The notes below the pieces were generated by a model. It was not told the DNA's origin. It did not search any database and saw only the letters and a list, made by a program, of their open reading frames with translations. Shown piece by piece: positions 16,419 to 26,447 of a DNA stretch of 64,000 nucleotides. The stretch is from Verrucomicrobiia bacterium (GTDB lineage: Bacteria > Verrucomicrobiota > Verrucomicrobiia > Opitutales > Cerasicoccaceae), in the NCBI GenBank assembly GCA_030425485.1, contig JAUIAM010000007.1, forward strand, positions 62,001-126,000, given 5' to 3'. Position 1 is the first letter of the stretch; each line of letters starts with the position of its first letter. The position numbers and the translations under genes were made by a program.

Positions 16419-19400
16419 CTACTCCTCGCTTTGCTTCAACTTGTGAATAGGCGAGTCCGTTTCGATGTGCAGCGTGCGCTGCGGGTAGGGGATGTTGATC
16501 CCTTCTTCGCGGAATCGCTTGATAATCGCGTGGTTGATCGCGCTTTGTGTGCCGAGGCGGTTGTCCATGTTGGCAAGGTAGGCGAAGCAGATGAAGTTAA
16601 GCGATGAGTCGGCCAACTCGGTAAAGAACACTCGCGGTTCGGGGTCGGCAATGACATCAGGCATGCTTTTGAGGATGCTCATGAGCACTTCGGTGACCTT
16701 GTCTGTATCGCTGTCGTAGTTGACGCCGACGTTGATCTTGAGGCGTGTGAGCGTGTCCGAGAGCGTCCAGTTGATCAGCTTGCCGGTAATGATCGTCTTG
16801 TTCGGCACAATGACTTCGCGCCTGTCAAACTCGTTGATCGTGGTGCCGCGAATACGTATGCGGGAGACGACGCCCGTCGTGTCGTCGATGGTAACAATGT
16901 CGCCCACGCGAATCGGACGCTCGAAGAGCAGGATGATACCCGCCACGAGGTTGCCAAAAATCTCCTGCATGCCAAAGCCCAGGCCAACCGTAATCGCAGC
17001 GATGAGCCACTGCACCTTGGCCCATTCTACCTGAATGATGAAGCTGGCCCAAATCACGCCCAGCAGAACGATGAAGTAGGCGACCAGGGTTGAGAAGGCG
17101 TGTCGGTTACCCGGGGTGATTCCCTTGATTCGCCGGAAAACCACGATCTCGATCACGCTGGGGAGATTGATCGCGAGAACAGCCGTCGTGATGCAACATA
17201 TGATGAGCATGGTCAACTGACCGAGCTTGAAATAGGGGTCGTCCGCGGTTCCCAGCAGGGCGGTATCGCCAAGTGTGCGGAAAGCTGGCAGCGCGCTGCG
17301 CCAGATGAAGACAAAGCCTATGGCAAAAATAACGATGCGCAGGAGGTTCAGGATATGCCGGACCTGTGGGTCGATTTCGCGCCATTTGCTATCGTCTACG
17401 ATGTCGCTGTTCTCCTGCTTGGCTTCCTCCTCCTTTTGCTGGAGCATGGCCTGGTAGCGATTGAGGCGGATGTAGCGCGTGAGCACGCCGTCCAGGATGG
17501 CTATCCCGGCAAAGAGCCAGACGGTCTGCATGGTCGAGCGAATCATGGCCATGACCCCCACCATGTAGCCGAGTGCAATCAGCATGGTGAGTAAACTAAT
17601 CCATAGCAGGATGCCCACGTAGGCCGACCAGCGCAGCGAGCTGTGGCGAAACAGTCCGAAGCGGATGCCATCCGCCCCCAGGATGCCCCGCAGGGGATGA
17701 AATACCCGGTGAAAGGCCCACAGCAGCAAGCACATGGCCGAAATATACAGTACGCGAGAGCCCGTGATGGTCTCAAACTCTATTCCGTAGAAGTAGAGGA
17801 AATTTGCCACGATGGCGACGACGTAGGCGGGCAGCATGATACGCTTGATCGTCGAGTTGATGACCGTGCACGACTGGCTGCTCCAGCGAAAGTGCAAGGC
17901 GCCGAGGTTATCGTGACGCGTAAGACGGTAGAGCACGACGAGCGAGATCGTGCCAGCTATAATGCCGAGGCAGGCCTGCGCCACGGCGTCAGCAAACTCA
18001 TTGTCCACGCTGGGAGCATTGACCGTCCAGGCGACACCGATCAGGAATACGACTGGCAGCAGCCCGAGGAAGCACTCGAAGAGCAGTAAGAGCAGCGTAT
18101 CGGTGAACTTGCTCTGTCCGAGCGGACGCTTGCGAATGGGGCGTAATGGTTTGGCCACACGGTAGGCCACAATGGCCATTGCCAGCACTGCGAGGATGGA
18201 AATGACCAGCCGTTCAGTTGCGTCACTAAAGACGTTGTCGGCCAAGTTTAAGGTCCGTGTCAGGACAATCCGTAAGATCGAGGGCAGGATGCGCAGGTCC
18301 TCGCGCGAAATCGGTTCCTGGTCAGGAATCCAGAGCGCATTCTCCGCTGTAAAGGCATCGAACGACTCGATGGCCTGCATGGCATCAAGGGCTTCGGTGT
18401 CGGTGGCGATGAGTTGCTCAAAGTAATGGTTGGTGTCGCTCAGCAGTCCTTCGAGGATGTCTTTCCGCTGGTTGAGCAGTTCCTGGATCAGCTTGCCCGT
18501 GACTTCCTCTGCATTCGGGTCTGCATGGTCGGAAATATGGGATTCAGTCGATCGAAGCAGCTCCTCGTAGGTCAAGTTGCGTTGGCGGGCGCTTTCCAGA
18601 TCGAAGAGCGTGAGTTGGGCCTTGCGGATGGCTTCGCTGTACAGGTAGCGCTGGTCCTTGATGTCCTCAATATCGGGCAGGCGACGGCTTTCACGCTGGA
18701 GGAGTTCGCCCACAGATTGGGAATAGCCGGAAATGGCCATCCGCTGCTGGAGTTGTTCTAGCCTGAGTTGGATGTCCGAGGTAGTTTTTTCGTACTCGCT
18801 CGACTGCTCTGAGAGCACGTCGATCTTGTGCGTCAGGTCTTTGCGCTGCTCGATCCAGCGCTGATTCTGCTGCGCGAGTTCCTTCAGCGCGGGGTGCTCC
18901 ATGGCTGCCGCGCGGAGGGTATCGCGCACTTTACTTTCCTGCTCGCGCAGGGCGCTGCTGCGCAGGGCGTCCACATGGTCTTCCAGCAACGAAATACTCT
19001 GGCTCATGCGGGAGACTTTGGCCTCATTCAGAGAACGCTGGGCGGTGCGGTAGGCCTTACGCTGGTCGGACGAAGCCGCTTTTCTCTCCAGGAGCTGGAT
19101 GTGGACCATGAGCTCCTGTATCTTGGCCTTGCGGGCCAGCCGGTCCGGGAAGTCGCCCCCGGTTTGCTTCTTTAAGTCGGCCAGGCGGGCGCGCAACTCA
19201 TTCAGGGCATTGGCGACCTGGAGCTTCTCCTCCGTGAAGCCGGAGATCTGGGCTTGTAAGTTTTGGCCGACCGTAGTGAGCGCGTCGAGGTCAAGCTTGA
19301 GCTTATTGAGCATGCTCTCGGCTTCGCTCAGCGTATTGGGAAAGTCTTTGAGCGGCTCTTGCTCCTGCTCAAGCTTGGCCTGCTCAGTCAAGGTTTCGGT

Positions 19401-19778
19401 ATCGGAGCTGGCGGCCTTGATGACGGCTTCGAGGCTGGTTAGCTCGCCGGACCACTTGCTTTGCTGGGCAATGGAATCACGCGCCTGCCCGACCATCTTG
19501 TACTCGCTGGTGGCGGGTTTGTCCTTTTCGGGGGCAGGGTAGCGCCCGGCGATGCTCTCGATGTAATCCGCCGTAATGACATCGGGCAGGACCTCAGTGG
19601 TGGCTTTATTCGTATCGGTACCGGCAGGGTCTGCGGGCGCAGGTGTCGCCTCCGGTGCGGCGCCGTCCTGGGCGTGTAATTGCCCGGAGACGATGGCAGC
19701 CTGTAAGGCAAAAAGCAGGAGGGCTGAATGAGCAGCGAGTTTGGCGGTATGCATTAAGCCCGAGAGCACGCGTAACAT
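16419..19778 (-). CDS. Large MscS-family mechanosensitive channel (MscK/MscM-like)
   Basis: An 1119-aa protein, the size of E. coli MscK and MscM. After a signal peptide (~1-37) comes a long periplasmic, Glu/Lys/Gln-rich coiled-coil region (~residues 60-510), then about eleven membrane segments, and a C-terminal MscS core: pore helix region LIAAITVGLGFGMQEIFGNL, then the beta domain with ERPIRVGDIVTIDDTTGVV and VPNKTIITGKLINWTLSD. Such channels open on membrane tension and release osmolytes on hypo-osmotic shock. A separate small MscS-type gene lies at 27498. No partner genes. Confidence 0.92.
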   Translation of the reverse strand: MLRVLSGLMHTAKLAAHSALLLFALQAAIVSGQLHAQDGAAPEATPAPADPAGTDTNKATTEVLPDVITADYIESIAGRYPAPEKDKPATSEYKMVGQARDSIAQQSKWSGELTSLEAVIKAASSDTETLTEQAKLEQEQEPLKDFPNTLSEAESMLNKLKLDLDALTTVGQNLQAQISGFTEEKLQVANALNELRARLADLKKQTGGDFPDRLARKAKIQELMVHIQLLERKAASSDQRKAYRTAQRSLNEAKVSRMSQSISLLEDHVDALRSSALREQESKVRDTLRAAAMEHPALKELAQQNQRWIEQRKDLTHKIDVLSEQSSEYEKTTSDIQLRLEQLQQRMAISGYSQSVGELLQRESRRLPDIEDIKDQRYLYSEAIRKAQLTLFDLESARQRNLTYEELLRSTESHISDHADPNAEEVTGKLIQELLNQRKDILEGLLSDTNHYFEQLIATDTEALDAMQAIESFDAFTAENALWIPDQEPISREDLRILPSILRIVLTRTLNLADNVFSDATERLVISILAVLAMAIVAYRVAKPLRPIRKRPLGQSKFTDTLLLLLFECFLGLLPVVFLIGVAWTVNAPSVDNEFADAVAQACLGIIAGTISLVVLYRLTRHDNLGALHFRWSSQSCTVINSTIKRIMLPAYVVAIVANFLYFYGIEFETITGSRVLYISAMCLLLWAFHRVFHPLRGILGADGIRFGLFRHSSLRWSAYVGILLWISLLTMLIALGYMVGVMAMIRSTMQTVWLFAGIAILDGVLTRYIRLNRYQAMLQQKEEEAKQENSDIVDDSKWREIDPQVRHILNLLRIVIFAIGFVFIWRSALPAFRTLGDTALLGTADDPYFKLGQLTMLIICCITTAVLAINLPSVIEIVVFRRIKGITPGNRHAFSTLVAYFIVLLGVIWASFIIQVEWAKVQWLIAAITVGLGFGMQEIFGNLVAGIILLFERPIRVGDIVTIDDTTGVVSRIRIRGTTINEFDRREVIVPNKTIITGKLINWTLSDTLTRLKINVGVNYDSDTDKVTEVLMSILKSMPDVIADPEPRVFFTELADSSLNFICFAYLANMDNRLGTQSAINHAIIKRFREEGINIPYPQRTLHIETDSPIHKLKQSEE

Positions 19779-19854
19779 GGTGCCAGTGTCGGAACATTAC
19801 CGCCTACGGTCAAGCCCTGTGCGTCTGGCATACACGGCCGACACAGTACGAAAG

Positions 19855-19928
19855 TGGCAGGCTCGCAGGGACTCGAACCCCGACAGATGGAACCAGAATC
19901 CATAGTGCTACCATTACACCACGAGCCT
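19855..19928 (-). tRNA. tRNA-Gln(CTG)
   Basis: A 74-nt minus-strand cloverleaf: acceptor AGGCTCG/CGAGCCT, discriminator G with encoded CCA, D-arm with GGTAGCAC, anticodon stem ATGGA/TCCAT and loop TTCTGGT (anticodon CTG), T-arm GGGGTTCGAGTCCC. Confidence 0.96.
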
Positions 19929-20090
19929 AGCAGGGGGGAGAAAACAGCAGCCCTTGTGGCGGATGTCAAGCGGTCAGTTTACCCCCTTTTCAGCAAAGCC
20001 AAAATGTGTCGCTCTGGCACACCGCGGTCATTCGCGTTCTTGTCTCCTGTGACACGCGCCGATAGATTCGGGCCAACTTTTCCCATAACG

Positions 20091-20103
20091 TGCCAATTTG
20101 GCA
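20091..20103. promoter_or_regulatory. Palindrome TGCCAA-T-TTGGCA upstream of clpB
   Basis: A 6-bp perfect inverted repeat with a one-base centre, about 90 bp before the clpB start and next to AT-rich DNA that could contain the promoter. It is not a CIRCE element. It may be an operator for a stress regulator, or chance. Confidence 0.3.
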
Positions 20104-20195
20104 TGGTATTATATTTTTGAAAGTATATATGCTGTTGGTTATCAACGCATTGTTAATTTTTCACCATTGGCCCGAACCCTGCAAACCTGTTCACT

Positions 20196-22799
20196 ATGAA
20201 TTTAGACTTAAACCAATTTACCCAAAAGGCCCGTGAATCCATCACCGAAGCACAGGCCGAAGCCCGCCGCCGCAACCACCAACAGGTTGACGGCTGGCAC
20301 CTCATGCATGCCCTCGTTAACCAGGACGGCGGCATCGTTCCGTCCATCCTGGAGAAGCTCGACATCCAGCCCAGTGCCGTCTCGCTAGCTTTGGGGCGGG
20401 AGCTGGACAAGCTGCCCGCGGTGACGGGTGCAGTCGATGCCTCGCACGTCTATGTCACCCAATCGGTGCAAAACGCGCTCTCTGCCGCTGAAGCCCAGGC
20501 CAAGCGATTGAAGGATGACTACCTCTCGGCTGAGCACCTTTTCCTCGGGCTGCTGGATACAAAGGAGCCGGCACTGAAGAAGTTTTTTGCCAGCTTCGGC
20601 CTGACCGCAGATAAGGCACTTGCCGCTATGCAGCAAGTACGCGGCAACCAGCGCGTGACTTCCGAGAACCCCGAGGCTACCTATGAAGCCCTGAAAAAGT
20701 ACGGCATCGACCTCGTTGAGCAGGTCAAGAAAGGCAAGGTCGATCCCGTGATCGGGCGCGATGACGAAATCCGCCGCGTCATCCGTATCCTGTCCCGCAA
20801 GACCAAGAACAACCCCGTGCTCATCGGTGAGCCCGGCGTCGGTAAGACTGCCATCGTTGAGGGGCTGGCTCAGCGCATCGTCCGCGGAGACGTGCCCGAG
20901 GGGCTCAAGGACAAGACCGTGTTCTCGCTCGACATGGCCTCACTGCTCGCGGGTGCGAAGTACCGGGGCGAGTTTGAGGAACGCCTCAAGGCCGTGCTCA
21001 ACGAAATCAAGGGCAGCGATGGCCGCATCCTGCTCTTTATTGATGAGCTGCATACCATCGTCGGCGCAGGCAAAGCCGACGGTGCCATTGACGCCGGTAA
21101 CATGCTAAAACCCATGCTCGCTCGCGGCGAACTGCACTGCATCGGTGCGACCACGCTGGACGAGTACCGCAAGTACATCGAAAAGGACGCCGCGCTCGAG
21201 CGACGTTTCCAGACCGTACTGGTGGACCAGCCCACGGTCGAGGACACCATCTCGATCCTGCGCGGGCTGCGCGAACGCTTTGAGGTGCACCACGGCGTGC
21301 GCATCCAGGACAACGCTCTTGTTCAGGCCGCCGTGCTCTCGCACCGCTATATTTCCGACCGCTTCCTGCCCGACAAGGCCATCGACCTCGTCGACGAAGC
21401 CTGTGCGCAGATTCGCACGGAAATGGACTCTATGCCCACGGAGCTCGACGCACTCAACCGCCGCGTGATGCAGCTTGAGATCGAGGAGGCTGCCCTTCAG
21501 TTGGAAAAAGACGACGCCTCAAAAAAGCGTCTCGATGAGCTGCGCAAGGATCTGGCCGAGACCCGCGAGCAGTGCAATGCCCTGCGCGCGCGTTGGGAAA
21601 ACGAAAAGGCCGAACTGGGTAAGGCCCAGAAGGTGCGCGAGGAGATCGACGCTGTGCGCCGCGAGATGGAGCAAGCCGAGCGCGACTACGACCTGCAAAA
21701 GCTGGCTGAACTGCGCCATGGCAAACTCCCCCAGCTCGAAGCCGAGCTCAAGCGCCTCGAAGCCGAAGAGCACGCCGAAGTCGAGCGCGGCGATACCTTG
21801 GTCAAAGAAGAAGTCTCCTCGGAGGAAATCGCTGAGATCGTGGCTCGCTGGACGAACATCCCCGTTACGCGCCTCGTCGAGGGCGAAAAGGAAAAACTGC
21901 TTAACCTCGAAAGCGTGCTGCACGAGCGCGTCATCGGCCAGAATGAGCCCGTGACCCTCGTCAGCGAAGCCATCCTGCGCGCACGCTCCGGCATCAAGGA
22001 CCCGCGCCGTCCGATCGGCTCGTTTCTCTTCCTCGGACCGACCGGTGTCGGCAAGACCGAGCTGGCCAAGACCCTGGCCGAGTCACTCTTTGACAGTGAG
22101 CAGAACCTGATCCGACTCGATATGTCCGAGTATATGGAAAAGCACGCCGTGGCTCGCCTCATCGGTGCGCCTCCCGGCTACGTCGGCTACGAAGAAGGCG
22201 GCCAGCTCACCGAGGCCGTACGCCGAAAACCGTACTCAGTCATTCTCTTTGACGAGATCGAAAAGGCCCACCCGGATGTCTTCAACGCGCTCCTGCAAAT
22301 CCTCGACGACGGTCGCCTGACTGACTCGCAGGGCAGGGTGGTTGATTTCAAAAACACGGTCATCATCATGACCTCAAACGTCGGCTCGCGCTACCTCATC
22401 GATGGTGTGACTGCGGGCGAGATCAGTGACACCGTGCGCGAGTCCGTCATGGCCGAACTGCGCGCGGGTTTTCGTCCGGAGTTCCTGAATCGCATCGACG
22501 ACATCGTGCTGTTCAAGCCGCTCGCCCTGGAGGAGATCACCAAGATCGTGGACCTGCTCGTGGCCGATCTGAATCGCCGCCTCGAAGACCGTGGCGTCAA
22601 AGTCGCACTCGACGACGAGGCCCGGAAGTGGGTGGGCGAAAAGGGCTTTGATCCGGTCTACGGTGCGCGTCCGCTCAAACGCTTCCTCCAGAAGCAGGTG
22701 GAAACCCGCCTCGCCCGCGCCCTCATCTCCGGCGACATCACCGAAGGCCAAACCGCTACGTTCTCCGTCGAAGACGGGGAGTTGGTGATGGCTTCTTAG
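20196..22799 (+). CDS. clpB: ATP-dependent chaperone ClpB
   Basis: An 867-aa AAA+ disaggregase that, with DnaK, extracts polypeptides from aggregates in the cytoplasm. Domains in order: Clp N-domain double repeat (~1-145), AAA1 with Walker A GEPGVGKT (211-218) and pore loop near [10 protein letters not shown], the coiled-coil M-domain (~400-525, rich in Glu/Lys/Arg and LEIEEAAL-type repeats that distinguishes ClpB from ClpA), AAA2 with Walker A GPTGVGKT (614-621), pore loop GYVGYEEGG, and the small C-terminal domain. Full length. A VapC-type gene on the other strand overlaps its last bases. Confidence 0.97.
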   Translation: MNLDLNQFTQKARESITEAQAEARRRNHQQVDGWHLMHALVNQDGGIVPSILEKLDIQPSAVSLALGRELDKLPAVTGAVDASHVYVTQSVQNALSAAEAQAKRLKDDYLSAEHLFLGLLDTKEPALKKFFASFGLTADKALAAMQQVRGNQRVTSENPEATYEALKKYGIDLVEQVKKGKVDPVIGRDDEIRRVIRILSRKTKNNPVLIGEPGVGKTAIVEGLAQRIVRGDVPEGLKDKTVFSLDMASLLAGAKYRGEFEERLKAVLNEIKGSDGRILLFIDELHTIVGAGKADGAIDAGNMLKPMLARGELHCIGATTLDEYRKYIEKDAALERRFQTVLVDQPTVEDTISILRGLRERFEVHHGVRIQDNALVQAAVLSHRYISDRFLPDKAIDLVDEACAQIRTEMDSMPTELDALNRRVMQLEIEEAALQLEKDDASKKRLDELRKDLAETREQCNALRARWENEKAELGKAQKVREEIDAVRREMEQAERDYDLQKLAELRHGKLPQLEAELKRLEAEEHAEVERGDTLVKEEVSSEEIAEIVARWTNIPVTRLVEGEKEKLLNLESVLHERVIGQNEPVTLVSEAILRARSGIKDPRRPIGSFLFLGPTGVGKTELAKTLAESLFDSEQNLIRLDMSEYMEKHAVARLIGAPPGYVGYEEGGQLTEAVRRKPYSVILFDEIEKAHPDVFNALLQILDDGRLTDSQGRVVDFKNTVIIMTSNVGSRYLIDGVTAGEISDTVRESVMAELRAGFRPEFLNRIDDIVLFKPLALEEITKIVDLLVADLNRRLEDRGVKVALDDEARKWVGEKGFDPVYGARPLKRFLQKQVETRLARALISGDITEGQTATFSVEDGELVMAS

Positions 22800-23191
22800 C
22801 TGAGTTGGTAGAATTCGCGTGGGCTGACCATCCTTACGCTCTCATATTGCCCCAGTACGAGTAAGTCCTGATCACCTGTTACGAGGTACTCCGCCCCGGC
22901 GGACGTGGCTGTCCCGATGACAGTTACGTCGTCGGGGTCGCGGCAAATACCTGTAGCTAATTTCTGGGGCACGACAGTTTGGAAATGGTCGTTGTAGTGT
23001 GCCATGACATCGCGTACGTGTGCTCCCTCAAATTTTAGTTTCATCCGCAGCTTTTCTTCCAACTCTGCCGCGAGGAATGCGCTGGTAAAAAGCTCATGCT
23101 GCTCCAGGCATAACACATAAACTGACGCACACAGACCGCGGGCAGCCAAGGCCGCGATAACGACATTGGTATCCAGCACGACACAACTCAT
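22796..23191 (-). CDS. PIN-domain toxin (VapC-like, COG1569 type)
   Basis: A 131-aa predicted RNase. The PIN acidic residues are visible: Asp7 (VVLDTNVVI), Glu43, Asp88 (CRDPDDV) and Asp107/Asp109 (VTGDQDLL). VapC-type toxins cleave RNA, often tRNA or rRNA, when freed from the antitoxin. Its start codon overlaps the stop of the upstream RHH gene (ATGA overlap), so the two are translationally coupled. Its 3' end overlaps the convergent clpB stop by four bases. Confidence 0.88.
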   Translation of the reverse strand: MSCVVLDTNVVIAALAARGLCASVYVLCLEQHELFTSAFLAAELEEKLRMKLKFEGAHVRDVMAHYNDHFQTVVPQKLATGICRDPDDVTVIGTATSAGAEYLVTGDQDLLVLGQYESVRMVSPREFYQLS

Positions 23192-23403
23192 GAGATCGTG
23201 TCAAAAACGTCTTCATCGGTGAGGATTCCCTGCGCCTCGGCATAGGGCAGGGATTTGCTCCGAAGTTGTCTAAAGCGCTGTACCGCTACATACCGACGTA
23301 GTGAGTCACGCACAAGATCACTGACGGGCTTGTGCTCCGCTTCGCTGAGTCTTTGCAGATCACTCTTGAGCGAGTCAGGTATGCGAACGGTTATATTACT
23401 CAT
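23188..23403 (-). CDS. Ribbon-helix-helix antitoxin (VapB-like)
   Basis: A 71-aa protein with an N-terminal ribbon-helix-helix (SNITVRIPDSLKSDLQRLSE, then VSDLVRDSLRRYV), the DNA-binding dimerisation fold used by CopG/RHH antitoxins. The C-terminal part should wrap the PIN toxin encoded immediately downstream. I choose the ATG at 23403 because it gives the canonical RHH start; upstream in-frame sequence is not family-like. As in other TA pairs it probably represses its own operon. Confidence 0.85.
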   Translation of the reverse strand: MSNITVRIPDSLKSDLQRLSEAEHKPVSDLVRDSLRRYVAVQRFRQLRSKSLPYAEAQGILTDEDVFDTIS

Positions 23404-23514
23404 GTAAGACAATGTAGTGCGCGGGCCCTGCGGTGTCAAGGTGACAGTAGCCTGGGCCAATCGAGGGATCTGATTAGCTTGGTGAGAGCACCCGTTTCAA
23501 CTGGTCACACCCCG

Positions 23515-24567
23515 CTACGGAGCCCACTGATACACGCGGACGTAGTCGACCTGGAGGGTTTGGGGGAAGGCGGAGTCGGGGAGGTTGTTGGCGTTTTGGC
23601 CGGTGCCGTTGAAGAAGCCGCCGTTGACCGCGACGTTGATGATGAGGTAAAAATCTTGGTCGAAGGGCGCGGTGTCGGACTCCGGTTCGGCGGCGCTGTG
23701 CCACTGCTCTTTGGTCAGCGTTTGGATGTGCGCTCCGTCCACATACCACTCGATGCGGTCGGCGTACCATTCGATGGCATAGGTGTGGAAGGCCTCGGAA
23801 AAGTCGGGTCCGTCGCCGGGTAGGTAGTAGGTGGTGCCGCGATAGGTGTTGGCTGGCCAGGTGCCGCCGTAGTGGATGGTGGCGTAGGTGCGGTCGGTCT
23901 GTGTGCCCTTGGACTCGAGGATGTCGATCTCGCCGCTGGCGGCCCAGACGCCGTACTCGCTGTCGGAGGGCAGCATCCAGACTGCGGGCCAAATACCTTC
24001 GCCGCCGGGCACCTTGGCCCGTACCTCGATGCGGCCATAGGTCCAGTCACCGCGCTGAAGCGTGCGCAGACGGGCAGAACTATAGGGCTGGGTTTTACCG
24101 TCGTTGCTGGTGTAGGCGTCGCGATAGACGGAGACATTGAGCAGCCCGTTGGCGAGGTAGGCGTACTTCTCCGACATGCTGTAGTGCTGGGCTTCGTTGT
24201 TACCGCCGCCGTAGTTGTTTTCCTCTTTGCCCCATTTGGCCAGGTCAAGACTTTCGCCTTCAAATTCATCGGCCCAAACGAGCACCCACTGGTTGTTCAG
24301 CTCAACAACGCGGTAAAAGTCCGGATTCGCGCTGGTAAAGTCGTGCAGCTGTTGGAGCGTTTCACCGTTACCTGCAATCGGGTCGCCGACGTCGCTCCAG
24401 TCGTCGTCGGTCAGGTCGTCCGTGCGTTGCAGTTGGTAGTACTTGCCCGGCTCGGTGGCGATGTCGAGCCGCACGGCCCGGTTAATGCTGAGTGCGGGCT
24501 CAGCGCGCAGGCTGAGCGTGAACAGGGTCGCCAGGCATAGCCCGGCAAGGGTGGTCCTTGTTATCAT
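23515..24567 (-). CDS. Secreted glycoside hydrolase family 16 (laminarinase/beta-glucanase type)
   Basis: A 350-aa protein: signal peptide (~1-22), a short beta-domain (~28-88, LDIATEPGKYYQLQRTDDL...FYRVVEL) of a type common in secreted Verrucomicrobia proteins, and a GH16 catalytic domain (~92-350). The catalytic motif EIDILE spans 213-218 (Glu213 nucleophile, Asp215, Glu218 acid/base). WPAVWMLP and the C-terminal QVDYVRVYQ strand are typical of bacterial beta-1,3-glucanases. The likely substrate is laminarin or another beta-1,3/1,4-glucan, hydrolysed outside the cytoplasm. It follows a PEP-CTERM gene on the same strand by 77 bp. Confidence 0.92.
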   Translation of the reverse strand: MITRTTLAGLCLATLFTLSLRAEPALSINRAVRLDIATEPGKYYQLQRTDDLTDDDWSDVGDPIAGNGETLQQLHDFTSANPDFYRVVELNNQWVLVWADEFEGESLDLAKWGKEENNYGGGNNEAQHYSMSEKYAYLANGLLNVSVYRDAYTSNDGKTQPYSSARLRTLQRGDWTYGRIEVRAKVPGGEGIWPAVWMLPSDSEYGVWAASGEIDILESKGTQTDRTYATIHYGGTWPANTYRGTTYYLPGDGPDFSEAFHTYAIEWYADRIEWYVDGAHIQTLTKEQWHSAAEPESDTAPFDQDFYLIINVAVNGGFFNGTGQNANNLPDSAFPQTLQVDYVRVYQWAP

Positions 24568-24644
24568 GCAGTTCCTTTGGTAGCAGGAGATACTGCATGA
24601 GAGGGCTCCGGCGCGGGATTATTCCCAGGGCGGAGATGTTTAGG

Positions 24645-25571
24645 TTAAACCGCGTAGCCTCGGTGTCGGCGCACGAAGATAAGGGCAAGCATGAGCAGGC
24701 CGGACAGGGCGGGGCCGCTAGCGGGCTCGGGGACAGCCATGGCAAAGGCGCTGCCGATCTCGGCGGGACCGGTTTCTTCGTAGTGCCCGTCATAGGGCAG
24801 TCGGCCGTGGTATTGGTCGTAGTCGAGCAGGAGGGCGTTTATGTCCGAGTCGTACCAGAGGTGCCCCATGGTGGTTTTGGGCCCGGAGTCGGGATAGCCA
24901 CCGTCGTAGTATGCCGGGTCGAGCGGATCGACAAAATGCAGCTCGGCGCCCTCGGAGAACTGCATGATGCCGTCGTCGTTTGCATCGAGCCAGTTGATGC
25001 CGACGGCAAAGAGCTCGTGGCCACCACCATGCTCATAGGTGATGTTAAAGATGGTGGCAGATTTCATGCCCAGGGCGCTTAGGAGAAAGCTGGAGGTGGG
25101 CTTGCCGTTTTGGATGTAGCTCGGCTTGTCGTACGGGGCGCTGCCCCAGTAGTCGGGGTCAAACATCCCGTAGAAAACGGTATTGGTAAAGCCCTTGTCC
25201 TGGCGGATGTATTTGTCGAGGGCGTAGGGGATATGATTGTACTCCGTGCCGGAGCTGGTGGTGTTCATGTAGGCCGCGCCAATGAGTGTGTTGGCCGTGT
25301 CGTACCAACTGCTGTAGCTGGAGCCAGTCAAGGCGGTGCCGTAGACCTCGGGGGCAAAGTTTTGCAGGTAGGTCATGGCATTGGTGCTGGAGGTGGGCAC
25401 GCAGGCCTCGTTGCCGACATAGCTGTGCTCCGTGTCCAGGCTGTACTGGTCGAGCCAGCCATAGCCCACCGAAGGCAATGAAACGCTGTACTGGGTTGCA
25501 GCGTCGAGTGAAGGGTTCACTGCGAGAGCGGTGGTAAGTACGAGTGCGTAGTAGCGAGTCGTAAATGGCAT
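24645..25571 (-). CDS. PEP-CTERM protein with cysteine-peptidase-like ectodomain
   Basis: A 308-aa protein with a signal peptide (~1-24, ending LDA), a central domain and a PEP-CTERM tail (VPEPAS, hydrophobic helix, RRHR). The central domain has Cys57 in EACVPTSSTNAMTYL, resembling the catalytic Cys/helix start of C39- or papain-like peptidases, and His185 in GGGHELFAVGINW followed by Asp215 in HFVDPLD. This Cys-His-Asp order fits a papain-like fold, but the protein could also be an inactive relative. It is expected to be exosortase-processed and surface exposed. Upstream of the GH16 gene on the same strand. Confidence 0.65.
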   Translation of the reverse strand: MPFTTRYYALVLTTALAVNPSLDAATQYSVSLPSVGYGWLDQYSLDTEHSYVGNEACVPTSSTNAMTYLQNFAPEVYGTALTGSSYSSWYDTANTLIGAAYMNTTSSGTEYNHIPYALDKYIRQDKGFTNTVFYGMFDPDYWGSAPYDKPSYIQNGKPTSSFLLSALGMKSATIFNITYEHGGGHELFAVGINWLDANDDGIMQFSEGAELHFVDPLDPAYYDGGYPDSGPKTTMGHLWYDSDINALLLDYDQYHGRLPYDGHYEETGPAEIGSAFAMAVPEPASGPALSGLLMLALIFVRRHRGYAV

Positions 25572-25647
25572 AGTGGTTAAGCGTTCAGAAACGGCTTAAC
25601 GCTCCACATGTCATGTGTCAATTCTTTGCTAAAACCGGGGTGAGCAA

Positions 25648-26382
25648 TCAGCTCATCCACTTCTTTCGCCGCATGGGCTTTTGGGAGAATTCACCCGACT
25701 GCTGTTCCATCATGAGCGATTTAAAGAGCAGGAAAAAGAAAGTGATGAAGATCGAGCCAACGAGGCATATGAAGAGCTCAACCCGTATACTGTGCGAGTA
25801 AAGCAGCGCATCAATGTAGCCCTCGATCGAATGCGCATCCGGGTGGTCGATCCAGATTTTTGTTACCCACGAGACGTAAATCATGAGGAAGAGCCAGACG
25901 TAGTTGCGCTTAAATCGTCGCAGAATGGCCGTGAGCTTGCTGATCTTAAAAGAGGGCATGAGCAGGTCTTCGGACATGACCTTTTTCCAGTCGCCTTGGA
26001 GCAGCTTGCTGTTGCACATCATCACGGGCATGATGAAGTGGGCCTCAAGCATGCGGACGCGGGCGCGAAAGGCATCGTAGTAGCGGTAGCGCCGTGCTTC
26101 GATGAAGAGCAGCAGCAGCACGATGTAGTTGGCCAGGATAAAAATGAGCTGTGTGTGCTTGGGCGAGCCCAGGCCAAAGGTAATCATGGCCGAAGCCGCA
26201 ACGATGGCCCAGTTGGTCGTGACATCCAGCCGCTGTCGCCAAATCATGATGCGTCCGAGTTCGCCACGGTAGAAGTGAACCATGACCGCGTAGTAGTCCT
26301 TGGCCTCGATGGGGGGCAGGTTAGTGCCTTCGGTGATCTCGTCGAGGTTCGTATCGTGCTTGAAGTATGCGTCTGCTGCCAT
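25648..26382 (-). CDS. DUF2270-type integral membrane protein
   Basis: A 244-aa protein with about four membrane segments: WAIVAASAMITFGLG, QLIFILANYIVLLLLFI, VWLFLMIYVSWVTKIWI and ELFICLVGSIFITFFFLLF. The sequence around ARRYRYYDAFRARVRMLE matches the DUF2270 family. The N-terminal ~60 residues of the longer open frame are non-conserved, so I start at the ATG at 26382 (MAADAYFKHD). Function unknown. It diverges from psd with 65 bp between the starts. Confidence 0.75.
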   Translation of the reverse strand: MAADAYFKHDTNLDEITEGTNLPPIEAKDYYAVMVHFYRGELGRIMIWRQRLDVTTNWAIVAASAMITFGLGSPKHTQLIFILANYIVLLLLFIEARRYRYYDAFRARVRMLEAHFIMPVMMCNSKLLQGDWKKVMSEDLLMPSFKISKLTAILRRFKRNYVWLFLMIYVSWVTKIWIDHPDAHSIEGYIDALLYSHSIRVELFICLVGSIFITFFFLLFKSLMMEQQSGEFSQKPMRRKKWMS

Positions 26383-26447
26383 TGAAACAAGTGTTTGAAT
26401 GCGAGAGCTGATTATCAACACAGCAGGCAAATGTATGCGAGGGAAAA

